NCBI RefSeq assembly: GCF_003609575.1
Contig: NZ_MBTA01000004.1
Location: forward strand, 62,001 to 126,000
DNA length: 64,000 nt
Direction of reading: 5' to 3'
DNA from: Pelobium manganitolerans
GTDB taxonomy: Bacteria > Bacteroidota > Bacteroidia > Sphingobacteriales > Sphingobacteriaceae
Part shown: in pieces, positions 9,982-20,871 of the stretch
Layout: the number at the start of each line of letters is the position of its first letter
Position numbering within the stretch: position 1 is the first letter of the stretch
Program-made: the position numbers and the translations under genes
The notes under the pieces: model-generated
The model's input: only the letters and a program-made list of their open reading frames with translations
Told to the model about the DNA's origin: nothing
The model's database searches: none

Positions 9982-10521
9982 TTAATTTCCACAAGGATTT
10001 AAAGCCTGTAGTACGTCATCTGCATTCAAATCTACACCTTTTAATAGCACTTGCGCTTGTTGATAAAAAGGGCGGCGCTCGTTCAGTTTCTGCGTTATAA
10101 ATTCAATAAGTTCTTCGTGCGATTTTCCTTTAATTAAAGGCCGTTCTACTCTCGCATTTATAAGTCTATCGGCCAAAACCTTTACCGGCGGGTCAATAAA
10201 CACGGTAATGCCGTTGCTGTTCATCCATTCCATATTATCAAAAAAGCAAGGCGCGCCCCCGCCTGTGGCAATAATGGAATTGGGCGAAAAAGCTCCGTCT
10301 TGCAGTGTTTTTTTCTCGCGTTCGCGGAAACCATTTTCGCCAAAGGCCGCAAACAGCTCGGGAATGGTCATTTGATTTTGGGCGACTACCAAATCATCCA
10401 AATCCAGAAAATTTGCCCCTGTTTTAACAGCTAAAGCTTTTCCAAGTTTACTTTTTCCGCATCCCATAAACCCTATTAAATAAATGGGCTTGCTAAAGGC
10501 TTGGTTTGTAGGTAAATCCAT
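9982..10521 (-). CDS. aroK: shikimate kinase
   Basis: A 179-residue cytosolic kinase that phosphorylates shikimate to shikimate 3-phosphate in the pathway to aromatic amino acids. The Walker A loop is GFMGCGKSKLG. The substrate-binding DLDD, FREREKKTL (shikimate-binding Arg) and the glycine-rich GGGAPC follow. ARVERPLI is the lid region. Length fits the family. It belongs to the minus-strand run, 48 bp after the DoxX-like gene and 33 bp before the SDR gene. Confidence 0.96.
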   Translation of the reverse strand: MDLPTNQAFSKPIYLIGFMGCGKSKLGKALAVKTGANFLDLDDLVVAQNQMTIPELFAAFGENGFREREKKTLQDGAFSPNSIIATGGGAPCFFDNMEWMNSNGITVFIDPPVKVLADRLINARVERPLIKGKSHEELIEFITQKLNERRPFYQQAQVLLKGVDLNADDVLQALNPCGN

Positions 10522-10569
10522 TATGTTTAAACGTTACGCTGGTTAAGTGATGCTCCGTGAGCCAAAAGC

Positions 10570-11739
10570 TTAATCTTGATGCTTTGCAAAATAATTTTCA
10601 ACCAAATAATTGTAGCTGGGCAATGCGCTTGAAGGCCATTTTTTTAAGATGACGCCATTTTTCAACAGAATTAAACCTGGGTTAGCGCGAACCATACTTT
10701 TCAGCGGAACGGCATCAGCATAAAAAATCTCTGTCATTAGGTTAAGTTGTTTTGCCAATTTGTTTGCATCTTGTGCAGATGCAGCGGTTAATAAAACAGC
10801 GCGCACATTAAAATTCTCGACCGCGTTAATTGCTAGCGCGTTTATTTTGCCTAAAGCTTTTTGATTGCTTTTATCCAAATTCCAAGCAACAGCTACCAAA
10901 TTGTAGTAGGGGTTTCCAAAAATTTCTTCGGTGTATTTTACGCCTTGCGAGTCGTAAATGTTTAAACCCTCAATTTTTGGTCTAAAACCATATTTAATAA
11001 CTTTCGGCTCGCTAGAATGTCTAATTTCCCAATCCGGATTTTCGTAGATTTTTGTGGCGAGGTATTCTTTATCGCTCATTTGTTTTTTCTCGCCGGTTTT
11101 AGTGTTTTCTAAACTATAAGTAATCTCGTACTCATCTTGCGGTGCATTTTCGGGGATTTTCATTGCTTCCGGAATGTTTACGCCAACCTTATAAGGTAGA
11201 AAATCAACAATGGGCAAAAATGTGTAAGTATATAGTCCAAAAGCAAACGGCACTACAAGCATGAATACGGTACTAACTTTCGCCTCGCTAGACTGCACAG
11301 GCTTTCCTGCCAAGCGTTTGCGATTAATAAACAAAACAACAATTAACACCAACAGAATCAAGTCTTTACTAAATGATTGCCAAGGTGTTAAAGGAATTGC
11401 ATCGCCAAAGCATCCACAAGTTTTTACCACCTCAAAATAAGCCGAATAAAACGTTAGAAAAGTAAAAAATACAATGAGTAGCAATAAGCCCCAAACCACC
11501 TGTTTAACATAATATTTGCTTAACAGGAATAAGCCTAAAACTACTTCAAGTGCAGATAAACTAATGGAAAAAAATACGGCTAGCGGGTTTAAAAACAAAA
11601 GGTTAAATACTTCAATATATTCTTCTAGTTTGTAAGAGAAACCCAAAGGGTCGTTTAGTTTTACAATTCCGCTGAAGATGAATAGCAGCGCAACAAATAT
11701 TTTTACAAGTTGTAAAATGGCGGTTTGTTTTTTTAACAT
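10570..11739 (-). CDS. DoxX/MauE-like membrane protein with C-terminal thioredoxin-like domain (BT_3928 type)
   Basis: A 389-residue inner-membrane protein. The N-terminal 170 residues hold about four hydrophobic segments of the DoxX/MauE type (LFIFSGIVKLNDPLGFSYKLEEY is the characteristic opening), with a TCGCFGD segment between helices. A fifth segment (TVFMLVVPFAFGLYTYTFLP) precedes an extracytoplasmic region that looks thioredoxin-like but lacks an obvious CxxC (YNLVAVAWNLDKSNQ; PGLILLKNGVILKKWPSSALPSY). The architecture matches the uncharacterised BT_3928 family. A MauE-like role in maturation of periplasmic redox proteins is inference. It starts 1 bp after the DUF1599 stop. Confidence 0.8.
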   Translation of the reverse strand: MLKKQTAILQLVKIFVALLFIFSGIVKLNDPLGFSYKLEEYIEVFNLLFLNPLAVFFSISLSALEVVLGLFLLSKYYVKQVVWGLLLLIVFFTFLTFYSAYFEVVKTCGCFGDAIPLTPWQSFSKDLILLVLIVVLFINRKRLAGKPVQSSEAKVSTVFMLVVPFAFGLYTYTFLPIVDFLPYKVGVNIPEAMKIPENAPQDEYEITYSLENTKTGEKKQMSDKEYLATKIYENPDWEIRHSSEPKVIKYGFRPKIEGLNIYDSQGVKYTEEIFGNPYYNLVAVAWNLDKSNQKALGKINALAINAVENFNVRAVLLTAASAQDANKLAKQLNLMTEIFYADAVPLKSMVRANPGLILLKNGVILKKWPSSALPSYNYLVENYFAKHQD

Positions 11740-11740
11740 G

Positions 11741-12283
11741 CTAAGCCGTTCCTAATTTAATTAATGCAAAAACAGAGTAGTTAATCATATCTTGATAGTT
11801 GGCTTTAACGCCTTCTGATGCAATGGTTTTGCCCAAATTATCTTCAATCTGTTTCACGCGCAAAATCTTCATCAAAATTAAATCTGTTAAAGAACTTACG
11901 CGCATTTCGCGCCACACCTCGCCGTAATCATGGTTTTTGGCAAACATCAGTTCCTTAGTTTCGTTTATTTTCTGGTCAAAATTTACAGAAACCTCATCGG
12001 CATTTAGCTCAAGCGCTGCGTTCTCGTCAAGCTCAAGCTGCATCATGGCTATTACACAGTAATTAATGATGCCAATATATTCGTCGCTGATGTTTTCGCC
12101 TACTTTGCTCACTTTTTTCTCTTCTAAAGTACGGATTCGCTGTGCCTTAATAAATATCTGATCTGTAATAGATGATGGCCTAAGGATGCGCCAGGCTGTT
12201 CCATAATCTTTGGTTTTTTTGATAAAGAGCGTTTTGCAAGTGCTAATTACTGCGTCAAATTCTGCGGAAGTGTTATTTGCCAA
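11741..12283 (-). CDS. DUF1599 domain protein
   Basis: A protein of about 180 residues with two copies of the DUF1599 unit: KTKDYGTAWRILRPSSITDQIFIKAQRIRTLE in the first half and KNHDYGEVWREMRVSSLTDLILMKILRVKQIE in the second, each followed by a helical DxIxYxVxAxxxL stretch. The function is unknown. I place the start at a TTG at 12283 (reading as M-ANNTSAEFDA). The longer frame to 12418 would run through the divergent folP start and has an unlikely basic N-terminus. The gene heads the minus-strand run that continues through aroK and floA. Confidence 0.75.
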   Translation of the reverse strand: MANNTSAEFDAVISTCKTLFIKKTKDYGTAWRILRPSSITDQIFIKAQRIRTLEEKKVSKVGENISDEYIGIINYCVIAMMQLELDENAALELNADEVSVNFDQKINETKELMFAKNHDYGEVWREMRVSSLTDLILMKILRVKQIEDNLGKTIASEGVKANYQDMINYSVFALIKLGTA

Positions 12284-12338
12284 AATATGGAGATGTTTTG
12301 TTAAAATGATGAAATTATGCCTTATTTTGTTGTATATA

Positions 12339-13202
12339 ATGACGCATAAAGATACATTTTTTACGCAAAAGCGCAGTCTTAACCTAGGCGGGCGATTGAT
12401 GGATTTAACGCAACCCAAGGTAATGGGGATTTTAAATCTAACACCAGATTCGTTTTACGGTGGTAGTCGTTTAGCTGATGAAACACAGATTTTGGCACGC
12501 GCGGAAGAGATGTTGGCGCAAGGCGCAGATTTTTTAGATTTGGGAGCATACTCTACCCGGCCCGGAGCCGAAGAAGTTAGCGCCGAAGAAGAAGAAGAGC
12601 GCCTGATTCCGGCCGTTGAACTGCTTTCCAAAACTTTTCCACAAGCTTTTTTATCGGTTGATACCTTCCGGGCAGCAGTTGCAGAAAAAGCAATTGGTAG
12701 CGGAGCGCATATTATAAATGATGTTTCTGGCGGTACTTTAGACAAAAAAATGTTTGCTACTGTCGGCCGGCTTGGCGTTCCTTACGTTCTAATGCACATG
12801 CGGGGCACGCCAAAAACTATGTCAAAACTAAACCAATATCAAAATTTAGCGCAGGAGCTTTATAGCTACTTTGCCGAGAAAATACAGGAACTTAAAAGTT
12901 TAGGCGTAAAAGACCTGATTATAGATCCGGGTTTTGGCTTTGCTAAAAATATTGATCAAAACTACCATCTGTTAAACCACCTTGCGCACTTTAAAAGCTT
13001 GGGACATCCTTTGTTAGCGGGCTTGTCGAGAAAATCGATGATTTGGAAAACTTTAAATTGCCAGCCTAGTGAAGCGTTAAACGCAACTACCGCTTTAAAT
13101 ATGGTTGCTTTGCAACATGGCGCAAGCATTTTGCGCGTACATGATGTAAAAGAAGCCAAAGAATGTATTACTATTTTTAATAAGTTAAAGAACAACTGTT
13201 AA
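12339..13202 (+). CDS. folP: dihydropteroate synthase
   Basis: A 287-residue enzyme condensing p-aminobenzoate with 6-hydroxymethyl-dihydropterin pyrophosphate in folate synthesis, the sulfonamide target. Family motifs appear in order: MGILNLTPDSFYGG, LGAYSTRPGAEEVSAEEE, LSVDTFRAAVAEKA, IINDVSGG, LMHMRGTPKTM, IIDPGFGFAKN and LAGLSRKSMI. The start is set at the ATG at 12339 (MTHKDTFFTQKRSLNLGG), the usual N-terminus in this phylum; the open frame extends to 12210 but would overlap the divergent DUF1599 gene. It is followed 9 bp later by cdaA, a gene order common in Bacteroidota. Confidence 0.96.
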   Translation: MTHKDTFFTQKRSLNLGGRLMDLTQPKVMGILNLTPDSFYGGSRLADETQILARAEEMLAQGADFLDLGAYSTRPGAEEVSAEEEEERLIPAVELLSKTFPQAFLSVDTFRAAVAEKAIGSGAHIINDVSGGTLDKKMFATVGRLGVPYVLMHMRGTPKTMSKLNQYQNLAQELYSYFAEKIQELKSLGVKDLIIDPGFGFAKNIDQNYHLLNHLAHFKSLGHPLLAGLSRKSMIWKTLNCQPSEALNATTALNMVALQHGASILRVHDVKEAKECITIFNKLKNNC

Positions 13203-13211
13203 TGCCATTTT

Positions 13212-14003
13212 ATGGATTTTTTAGATTTCAGCTTCCTTAAGCTCACCGTTTTAGATGCCATAGATATGTTGCTGGTGGCAATTATCATCTATTACATCTA
13301 CAATTTGATTAGAGGCACCATTGCTGTAAATATATTTTTAGGATTTATCCTGATTTATATTCTTTACTTTTTAACCGATGCACTAAAAATGAAATTGCTT
13401 TCCAGCATTTTGGGAAGTTTTGTTAGTGTTGGTTTTATTGCGCTAATTGTTGTGTTTCAGCAAGAAATTCGGCGCTTTTTGCTCACAATAGGTAAAAACA
13501 TCTCTTTACGAAACCGCACATGGCTAAAATATATCTTTAAAAAAGAGCAATACGAGAAAGATAATATGGCCAAAATTAAGCCTATTATAGACGCCTGCAA
13601 AACCATGAAAAAATCGCGCACCGGCGCTTTAATTGTTTTTGCAAAGTATTTTGATCAAGATGCTTTTGCAAACAGTGGTGAGATGATTAACGGCAAAATT
13701 TCTAAACGCTTGCTAGAAAGTATTTTTCAAAAAAACAGTCCTTTGCACGATGGTGCCGTGGTGATTTCGGAAAACTTGATTAAATCTGCCAGTTGTATTT
13801 TGCCCTTAACAGAAAATGACCAGCTACCGCCACAATTTGGTTTGCGCCACCGTGCGGGTATAGGCGTAACCGAATCTAGCGATGCAACGGCTTTAATTGT
13901 TTCCGAAGAAACCGGTGAAATATCTTACGCACAACAAGGCCGGGTGCGCATGAATATCAGTTTTACCGATTTAGAGCGCTTACTCAACCGTGATTTTAGT
14001 TGA
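13212..14003 (+). CDS. cdaA: diadenylate cyclase CdaA
   Basis: A 263-residue membrane-bound enzyme that makes the second messenger c-di-AMP from two ATP. Three hydrophobic segments occupy about residues 12-85. The DAC (DisA_N) domain begins near RTGALIVFAKYF and carries the two signature motifs, DGA in SPLHDGAVV and RHR in GLRHRAGIG, so the catalytic site appears intact. It lies 9 bp downstream of folP and is probably co-transcribed. c-di-AMP controls osmotic and cell-wall homeostasis in many bacteria; the targets here are unknown. Confidence 0.95.
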   Translation: MDFLDFSFLKLTVLDAIDMLLVAIIIYYIYNLIRGTIAVNIFLGFILIYILYFLTDALKMKLLSSILGSFVSVGFIALIVVFQQEIRRFLLTIGKNISLRNRTWLKYIFKKEQYEKDNMAKIKPIIDACKTMKKSRTGALIVFAKYFDQDAFANSGEMINGKISKRLLESIFQKNSPLHDGAVVISENLIKSASCILPLTENDQLPPQFGLRHRAGIGVTESSDATALIVSEETGEISYAQQGRVRMNISFTDLERLLNRDFS

Positions 14004-14057
14004 GATTTGGTTTTAGATCTGATGAATAGAACAACAGTACATTTATAGAGGTAGCCG

Positions 14058-14927
14058 ATGCAACAAAAAGTGGCTTTAATTACTGGCGCAAACGCCGGTT
14101 TAGGTTTTGAGGTTAGCAAGGTTTTGGTGCAAAATAACTTTCGTTTAATTATGGCCTGCCGTGATACGGATAAGGCCTTGTTAGCTAAAGCCCAGCTTAT
14201 CAAACTTAATCCAAATGCGCTAATTGATGTGTTTGAGCTGGATTTGGCCAGTCAACAATCAATCCGTTTTTTTGCAAAACGCATTCTCGAAGATTTTGAG
14301 CGGATTGATTTATTGATTAATAACGCCGGTGTGATGATGACGCCCTACGAGCTAACAGAAGATGGTTTTGAGCTTCAACTAGCGACAAACTTCTTGGGGC
14401 ATTTTGTGATTACCGGTTCTCTGCTCAAAATTTTGAAAGGTCGTGTTATCTGTTTAAGCAGTTTGGCGCACCGTTGGTCCGAAATTAGATTGAAAGACCC
14501 CAATTTTACAAAAGGTTACAGCAAACGCGCAGCTTACGGGCAAAGTAAATTGGCTTGTTTGATGTTTGCATTAGAGCTAAACAGGCGGTTGAAGGCAAGT
14601 GGTTCTGATGTTATTGCGCTAGCTGCGCATCCGGGCATATCAAATACCAATTTGTTTAAAAGTGTACCTAAGTTTTTAAAATGGTTGCAACCTTTCTTGG
14701 CACAACCAAGTGAAGAAGGCGCCAAGCCCATACTTTATGCTGCACTGTCGCCAAAAATAAAGGGCGGCGAATATATTGGCCCTGATGGATTTAAAGAATG
14801 GCGGGGCAAACCCGCTAAAGTTGCTTACAGCGATTTTGCTAGGAACAAACAAAATGCGAGACGTTTATGGGACTTAGCAGAGCAGCTGACTGGTTTTAAG
14901 TATGATTTTAACAATTTATATGAATAG
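14058..14927 (+). CDS. short-chain dehydrogenase/reductase
   Basis: A 289-residue classical SDR resembling retinol dehydrogenase/WW-domain oxidoreductase-type proteins. It has the TGANAGLGFEV cofactor motif, the NNAGVMM motif, the catalytic Ser in CLSSLAHR and the YGQSK (YxxxK) pair. A long C-terminal part with HPGISNTNLF is typical of that subgroup. The natural substrate is unknown. It lies 54 bp after cdaA and may be read from the same promoter, with no evident functional link. Confidence 0.87.
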   Translation: MQQKVALITGANAGLGFEVSKVLVQNNFRLIMACRDTDKALLAKAQLIKLNPNALIDVFELDLASQQSIRFFAKRILEDFERIDLLINNAGVMMTPYELTEDGFELQLATNFLGHFVITGSLLKILKGRVICLSSLAHRWSEIRLKDPNFTKGYSKRAAYGQSKLACLMFALELNRRLKASGSDVIALAAHPGISNTNLFKSVPKFLKWLQPFLAQPSEEGAKPILYAALSPKIKGGEYIGPDGFKEWRGKPAKVAYSDFARNKQNARRLWDLAEQLTGFKYDFNNLYE

Positions 14928-14971
14928 CCGGAACTTTCGTCGCTGAAGCAGTAAAAATCCCAGCCTTAAAA

Positions 14972-15364
14972 CTATTCATTTTTTGGGTAGCCCTCAGCGT
15001 CTAAATCATCCCTATCGTCTTCTGGCACATGGCTGTTCCGCTCATCGCGCCGGCTAATTTTCAAATGATCTTCATCTGTGGTATGCATCCCTAAATTATC
15101 CAGATCGTTTTCAAGCGAACGGTTTTTCTCGTACTCGTCGCCTACGTAAGGGTTGGCTTCGTCATAGTCCGAGTCCATATCGTCGCCATCATCCGCTGCG
15201 GTATCATAAGGATCGGGATGCTGGTAGTCCTCGTCCTCTGGCTCAATATCTAGCTCATAGCTGTTTTCTTCCTCGTTGTATTTTAAATTTTTCGCTTCAT
15301 CGTCACTCAAATTCGATTCGGTGTTTCTGTTGAAACGTTCGTTCATGTTTTCTTTGCTTTCCAT
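14972..15364 (-). CDS. small acidic, low-complexity protein
   Basis: A 130-residue protein made mostly of D, E, N and Y (for example EPEDEDYQHPDPYD and DDGDDMDSDYDEANPYVGDEY). It has no hydrophobic segment and no signal peptide, so it is cytosolic and probably intrinsically disordered. I do not recognise a function. It stands alone between a convergent SDR gene and icd. The long frame in a compositionally biased region makes it a probable rather than certain gene. Confidence 0.6.
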   Translation of the reverse strand: MESKENMNERFNRNTESNLSDDEAKNLKYNEEENSYELDIEPEDEDYQHPDPYDTAADDGDDMDSDYDEANPYVGDEYEKNRSLENDLDNLGMHTTDEDHLKISRRDERNSHVPEDDRDDLDAEGYPKNE

Positions 15365-15445
15365 GATATTAAGGTTTTTAGCAAAACATTATCCATCACT
15401 ATGCCAAGAAGTTTGTTTATAGACGAAAATCTCATTCAAGCAAAA

Positions 15446-15472
15446 AAGGCGACGGATTTTTGCCGTCGCCTT
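15446..15472 (-). terminator. terminator of icd
   Basis: GGCGACGG (15448-15455) and CCGTCGCC (15463-15470) form a perfect 8-bp GC stem flanked by an A run and a T run, 20 bp after the icd stop. Confidence 0.9.
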
Positions 15473-15492
15473 TCTTTTAAATGTATTTTGCT

Positions 15493-18072
<2,580 letters not shown>

Positions 18073-19869
18073 ATGACAGAGGAAAAGAAACTCGGAGAAT
18101 TAGCGTCAACATCCATTTCTGGCAACGATATCAGCTCTTCGGTATTATATGTTTGCGCTTTAGCTATCAGTTTTGCTGGCCAATACGCATGGATTACCTT
18201 ACTAATTGTGGCTTTGGTGCTTTTTACCTTCCGTAAAATATATGGCGAAGTGGTAGGCGCGCTGCCACTAAACGGAGGTGCTTATAATGCTTTGTTAAAC
18301 ACAACAAGCAAATCTTTAGCATCTATGGCCGCATGTTTAACCTTGCTGTCGTACATGGCTACGGCGGTAATTTCTGCTAATGAAGCCATGCACTATTTAG
18401 CTCATTTAATTCCCTCTTTACCGGTTATTTTAGCCACAATAGGCGTGCTGTCTGTTTTTGCGCTGTTAACCATTTCCGGAATCACAGAATCTGCAAAAGT
18501 AGCCGTCGGTATTTTTCTGTTTCACCTAAGTACCATGGTGGTGTTAATTGTTTCTATCATCATTTATATTATTAAACATGGTTTTGAGAATTTAATTGCC
18601 AATTGGCATCAGCCATTAACTTTTGGAAGCATTGGGATGGCGATATTTTTTGGTTTTGCCGCGTCGATGTTGGGCATTTCGGGTTTCGAGAGTTCGGCAA
18701 ACTTTGTTGAAGAACAAAAACGGGGCGTTTTCCCTAAAACCCTGCGCAATATGTGGATTGTGGTGAGTGTACTAAACCCGCTGATTGCTTTTTTGGCCAT
18801 TTGTGTAATGCCCATACCCGAAATTAAGTTACACAGTAATGCGCTGCTTTCGCAGATTGGCGTAGTTAGCAGTGGCGAGTGGTTGGCGCTTATTATATCT
18901 GTAGATGCCGTTTTGGTACTTAGTGGTGCCGTTTTGACGTCGTTTGTCGGTGTTTCGGGTTTGTTAGAACGTATAACTTTAGACCGGATTATGCCCAATT
19001 TTTTCTTGAAGAAGAATAAGAAAGGCAGCTCGTACCGCATTATCATTTTGTTCTTTCTGCTGTGCATATCGGTGTTGTTAATTACCAAAGGCCAAGTTGC
19101 GTTGTTGGCAGGTGTTTATGCGCTCTCTTTTCTATCGGTGATGTGCCTCTTTGTTATTGGTAATATGCTGTTGAAAGTGAAAAGGAAACGTTTGCCACGG
19201 CCAGAGCGCGCGAAATGGACCGCACTTATTTTTGCGTTTTCGGCAGTTTTTTGTGCGATTTTGGGTAACGTTCTTATTGTGCCAGAAAACCCGGATCAGC
19301 CACGCAATATTGTGGTGTTTTTGAAATACCTTATCCCCACCATGTTGTTTTTGGTGGTGATGTTAAACCGTACCACGCTACTTAAGTTCTTGATTAACTT
19401 TATTCAATATCTTTTTAATCCCATTAGGAGAGCCATTGAAGATAGCGATTTGGAAATTCCGCTCCGCCGTGCGGTAATCCATATCAGCAGATCTTTACAA
19501 AAAAGCATCAACCGCATTAATGAGCAAGAATTTGTGTTTTTTACCAAAGGCGATAATGTAGCTAATTTAAATTCTGTGATGGCTTACATCCGCGATAACG
19601 AGCACACTAAAAAGATAAAAATTGTAACCGTATTGCGCGAGGGAGAAGAAATTGCCGAGAATTTAGAACAAGATATTAAAGTTTTGGACCGCATTTATCC
19701 CGAAATTGCTATTGAGTTTATCAAACTGAGGGCTAAATTTGGTCCCGATTTGATTAGGCAACTATCAAACGAATGGAAAATACCTGCAAATTTTATGTTT
19801 GTAGGCTCGCCAGGTGACAGATTCCCTTACCGGATTGAAGAGCTGGGCGGTGTAAGATTAATTATATGA
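18073..19869 (+). CDS. APC superfamily amino acid permease with C-terminal extension
   Basis: A 598-residue inner-membrane transporter. Residues 1-450 hold about 12 hydrophobic segments in the APC pattern, with GEVVGALPLNGGAYNALLN matching the substrate-loop region near helix 2. The last 130 residues (from about RRAIEDSDLEIPLRRAVIH) are soluble and look like a universal-stress-like or regulatory domain (KIKIVTVLREGEEIAENLEQD). The substrate is probably an amino acid or related amine but cannot be named. Its stop overlaps the ywbE start by 4 bp. Confidence 0.85.
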   Translation: MTEEKKLGELASTSISGNDISSSVLYVCALAISFAGQYAWITLLIVALVLFTFRKIYGEVVGALPLNGGAYNALLNTTSKSLASMAACLTLLSYMATAVISANEAMHYLAHLIPSLPVILATIGVLSVFALLTISGITESAKVAVGIFLFHLSTMVVLIVSIIIYIIKHGFENLIANWHQPLTFGSIGMAIFFGFAASMLGISGFESSANFVEEQKRGVFPKTLRNMWIVVSVLNPLIAFLAICVMPIPEIKLHSNALLSQIGVVSSGEWLALIISVDAVLVLSGAVLTSFVGVSGLLERITLDRIMPNFFLKKNKKGSSYRIIILFFLLCISVLLITKGQVALLAGVYALSFLSVMCLFVIGNMLLKVKRKRLPRPERAKWTALIFAFSAVFCAILGNVLIVPENPDQPRNIVVFLKYLIPTMLFLVVMLNRTTLLKFLINFIQYLFNPIRRAIEDSDLEIPLRRAVIHISRSLQKSINRINEQEFVFFTKGDNVANLNSVMAYIRDNEHTKKIKIVTVLREGEEIAENLEQDIKVLDRIYPEIAIEFIKLRAKFGPDLIRQLSNEWKIPANFMFVGSPGDRFPYRIEELGGVRLII

Positions 19870-20072
19870 TGGACGGAACCGTAAGAGCAAATATTAAACC
19901 GGGGATGTTGGTAAACATCGTCTTAAAAAAAGACCAGCGCACCGGCGCCTTAACTGAGGGAATTGTTAAACGTTTGTTAACCAGCGCGCCAAAACATCAC
20001 CGGGGCATAAAAGTGATGTTAGAGGACGGGCAGGTTGGGCGCGTGCAAGAGATTATTGAAGACGATTTTTAA
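19866..20072 (+). CDS. ywbE: YwbE family protein
   Basis: A 68-residue protein with the YwbE signature: GTVRANIKPGMLVNIVLKKDQRTGALTEGIVKRLLT (in parts), then HHRGIKVMLEDGQVGRVQEI. The family is small, conserved and of unknown function; the basic/beta-rich sequence suggests a small beta-barrel. The start overlaps the permease stop (ATGA), so translation is coupled. A second ATG three bases on is equally possible. Confidence 0.88.
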   Translation: MMDGTVRANIKPGMLVNIVLKKDQRTGALTEGIVKRLLTSAPKHHRGIKVMLEDGQVGRVQEIIEDDF

Positions 20073-20812
20073 ACGTTTGTATTTGTTAAAAACTCAAAAC
20101 GGTTTTCTTTTGTGATAATTTTAGTGCTAACATTATCATAAGCTTTTAAAAAAGTTAAAGGAATTTTAGCTTTAACTTTAGCACTCCATTTTATCTCGAC
20201 GGCCAGTAAATCATCACCGGTTTTTTCTAAATAATCTATCTCTTGCTGTTGCGTGGTACGCCAAAAAAAGCGCTCTGCTTCCAGTTGGTTCTGGTGGAGG
20301 TATTTTAATCGTTCGCTAATAAGGTAGTTTTCCCATAAAGCGCCCACATCGTTCCGGTTATTTAAAGTATTGAAATTCCTGGTTACCGCGTTGATAATGC
20401 CGTTATCGTAAAAATATATTTTACGGTTCTTTTTAATCTCGTTACGTACATTACCAGAAAAAGCAGGTAAGCTAAACAATACAAAGGCTTTCTCTAGCAA
20501 ATCCACATATTTCTCAACCGTTTTTTGATCGGCTTTTACCCGTTGCGCCAGTTCAGAAAAATTAACCTCACTGCCCACCTGTAGGGCCAACGCTTTTATT
20601 ATCTTTTGGAAAAGCGCCGGTTTGTTAATCTGCTCCAAGGCAAATAAATCTTTATACAAATAGCTGTCTGCTAAAAGTTTTAAATGCTCTTCTGCATTGG
20701 CTAAATCGTTAACAATTTCTGGGTAAGTTCCATAAATCAGCCTTTGCTTAAGCAACCTTTCTTCTGTTAAAAAGTCGGCGTTTTTAACCAGTTCGGCATA
20801 AGAAAATGGCAA
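20069..20812 (-). pseudogene. truncated AAA/DUF4143 ATPase, DUF4143 half only
   Basis: The 247-residue frame starts LPFSYAELVKNADFLTEERLL and RLIYGTYPEIV, the point where the AAA_14 domain of these proteins normally joins DUF4143. It ends with the restriction-endonuclease-like C-terminus (FFWRTTQQQEIDYLE, LLAVEIKWS). The roughly 150-residue N-terminal ATPase domain with Walker A and B is missing. The first codon is TTG, directly preceded by an in-frame TAA. Directly upstream lies the terminator of the porin operon. The piece is therefore a decapitated remnant unlikely to be expressed as a working protein. Its stop overlaps the convergent ywbE stop by 4 bp. Confidence 0.8.
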
Positions 20813-20820
20813 TTATTGGT

Positions 20821-20870
20821 AAAAAGCCTATTCGTCAATTAATGCCGCCAGTGTACATCATAGGCTTTTT
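20821..20870 (-). terminator. terminator of porin operon
   Basis: AAAAAGCCTAT (20821-20831) and ATAGGCTTTTT (20860-20870) form a perfect 11-bp stem around a 28-nt loop, 1 bp past the porin stop codon. Confidence 0.75.
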
Positions 20871-20871
20871 A

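Noticed and set aside
12210-12338. Upstream extension of folP
   Set aside because: It would overlap the divergent DUF1599 gene and adds residues unlike any dihydropteroate synthase N-terminus.
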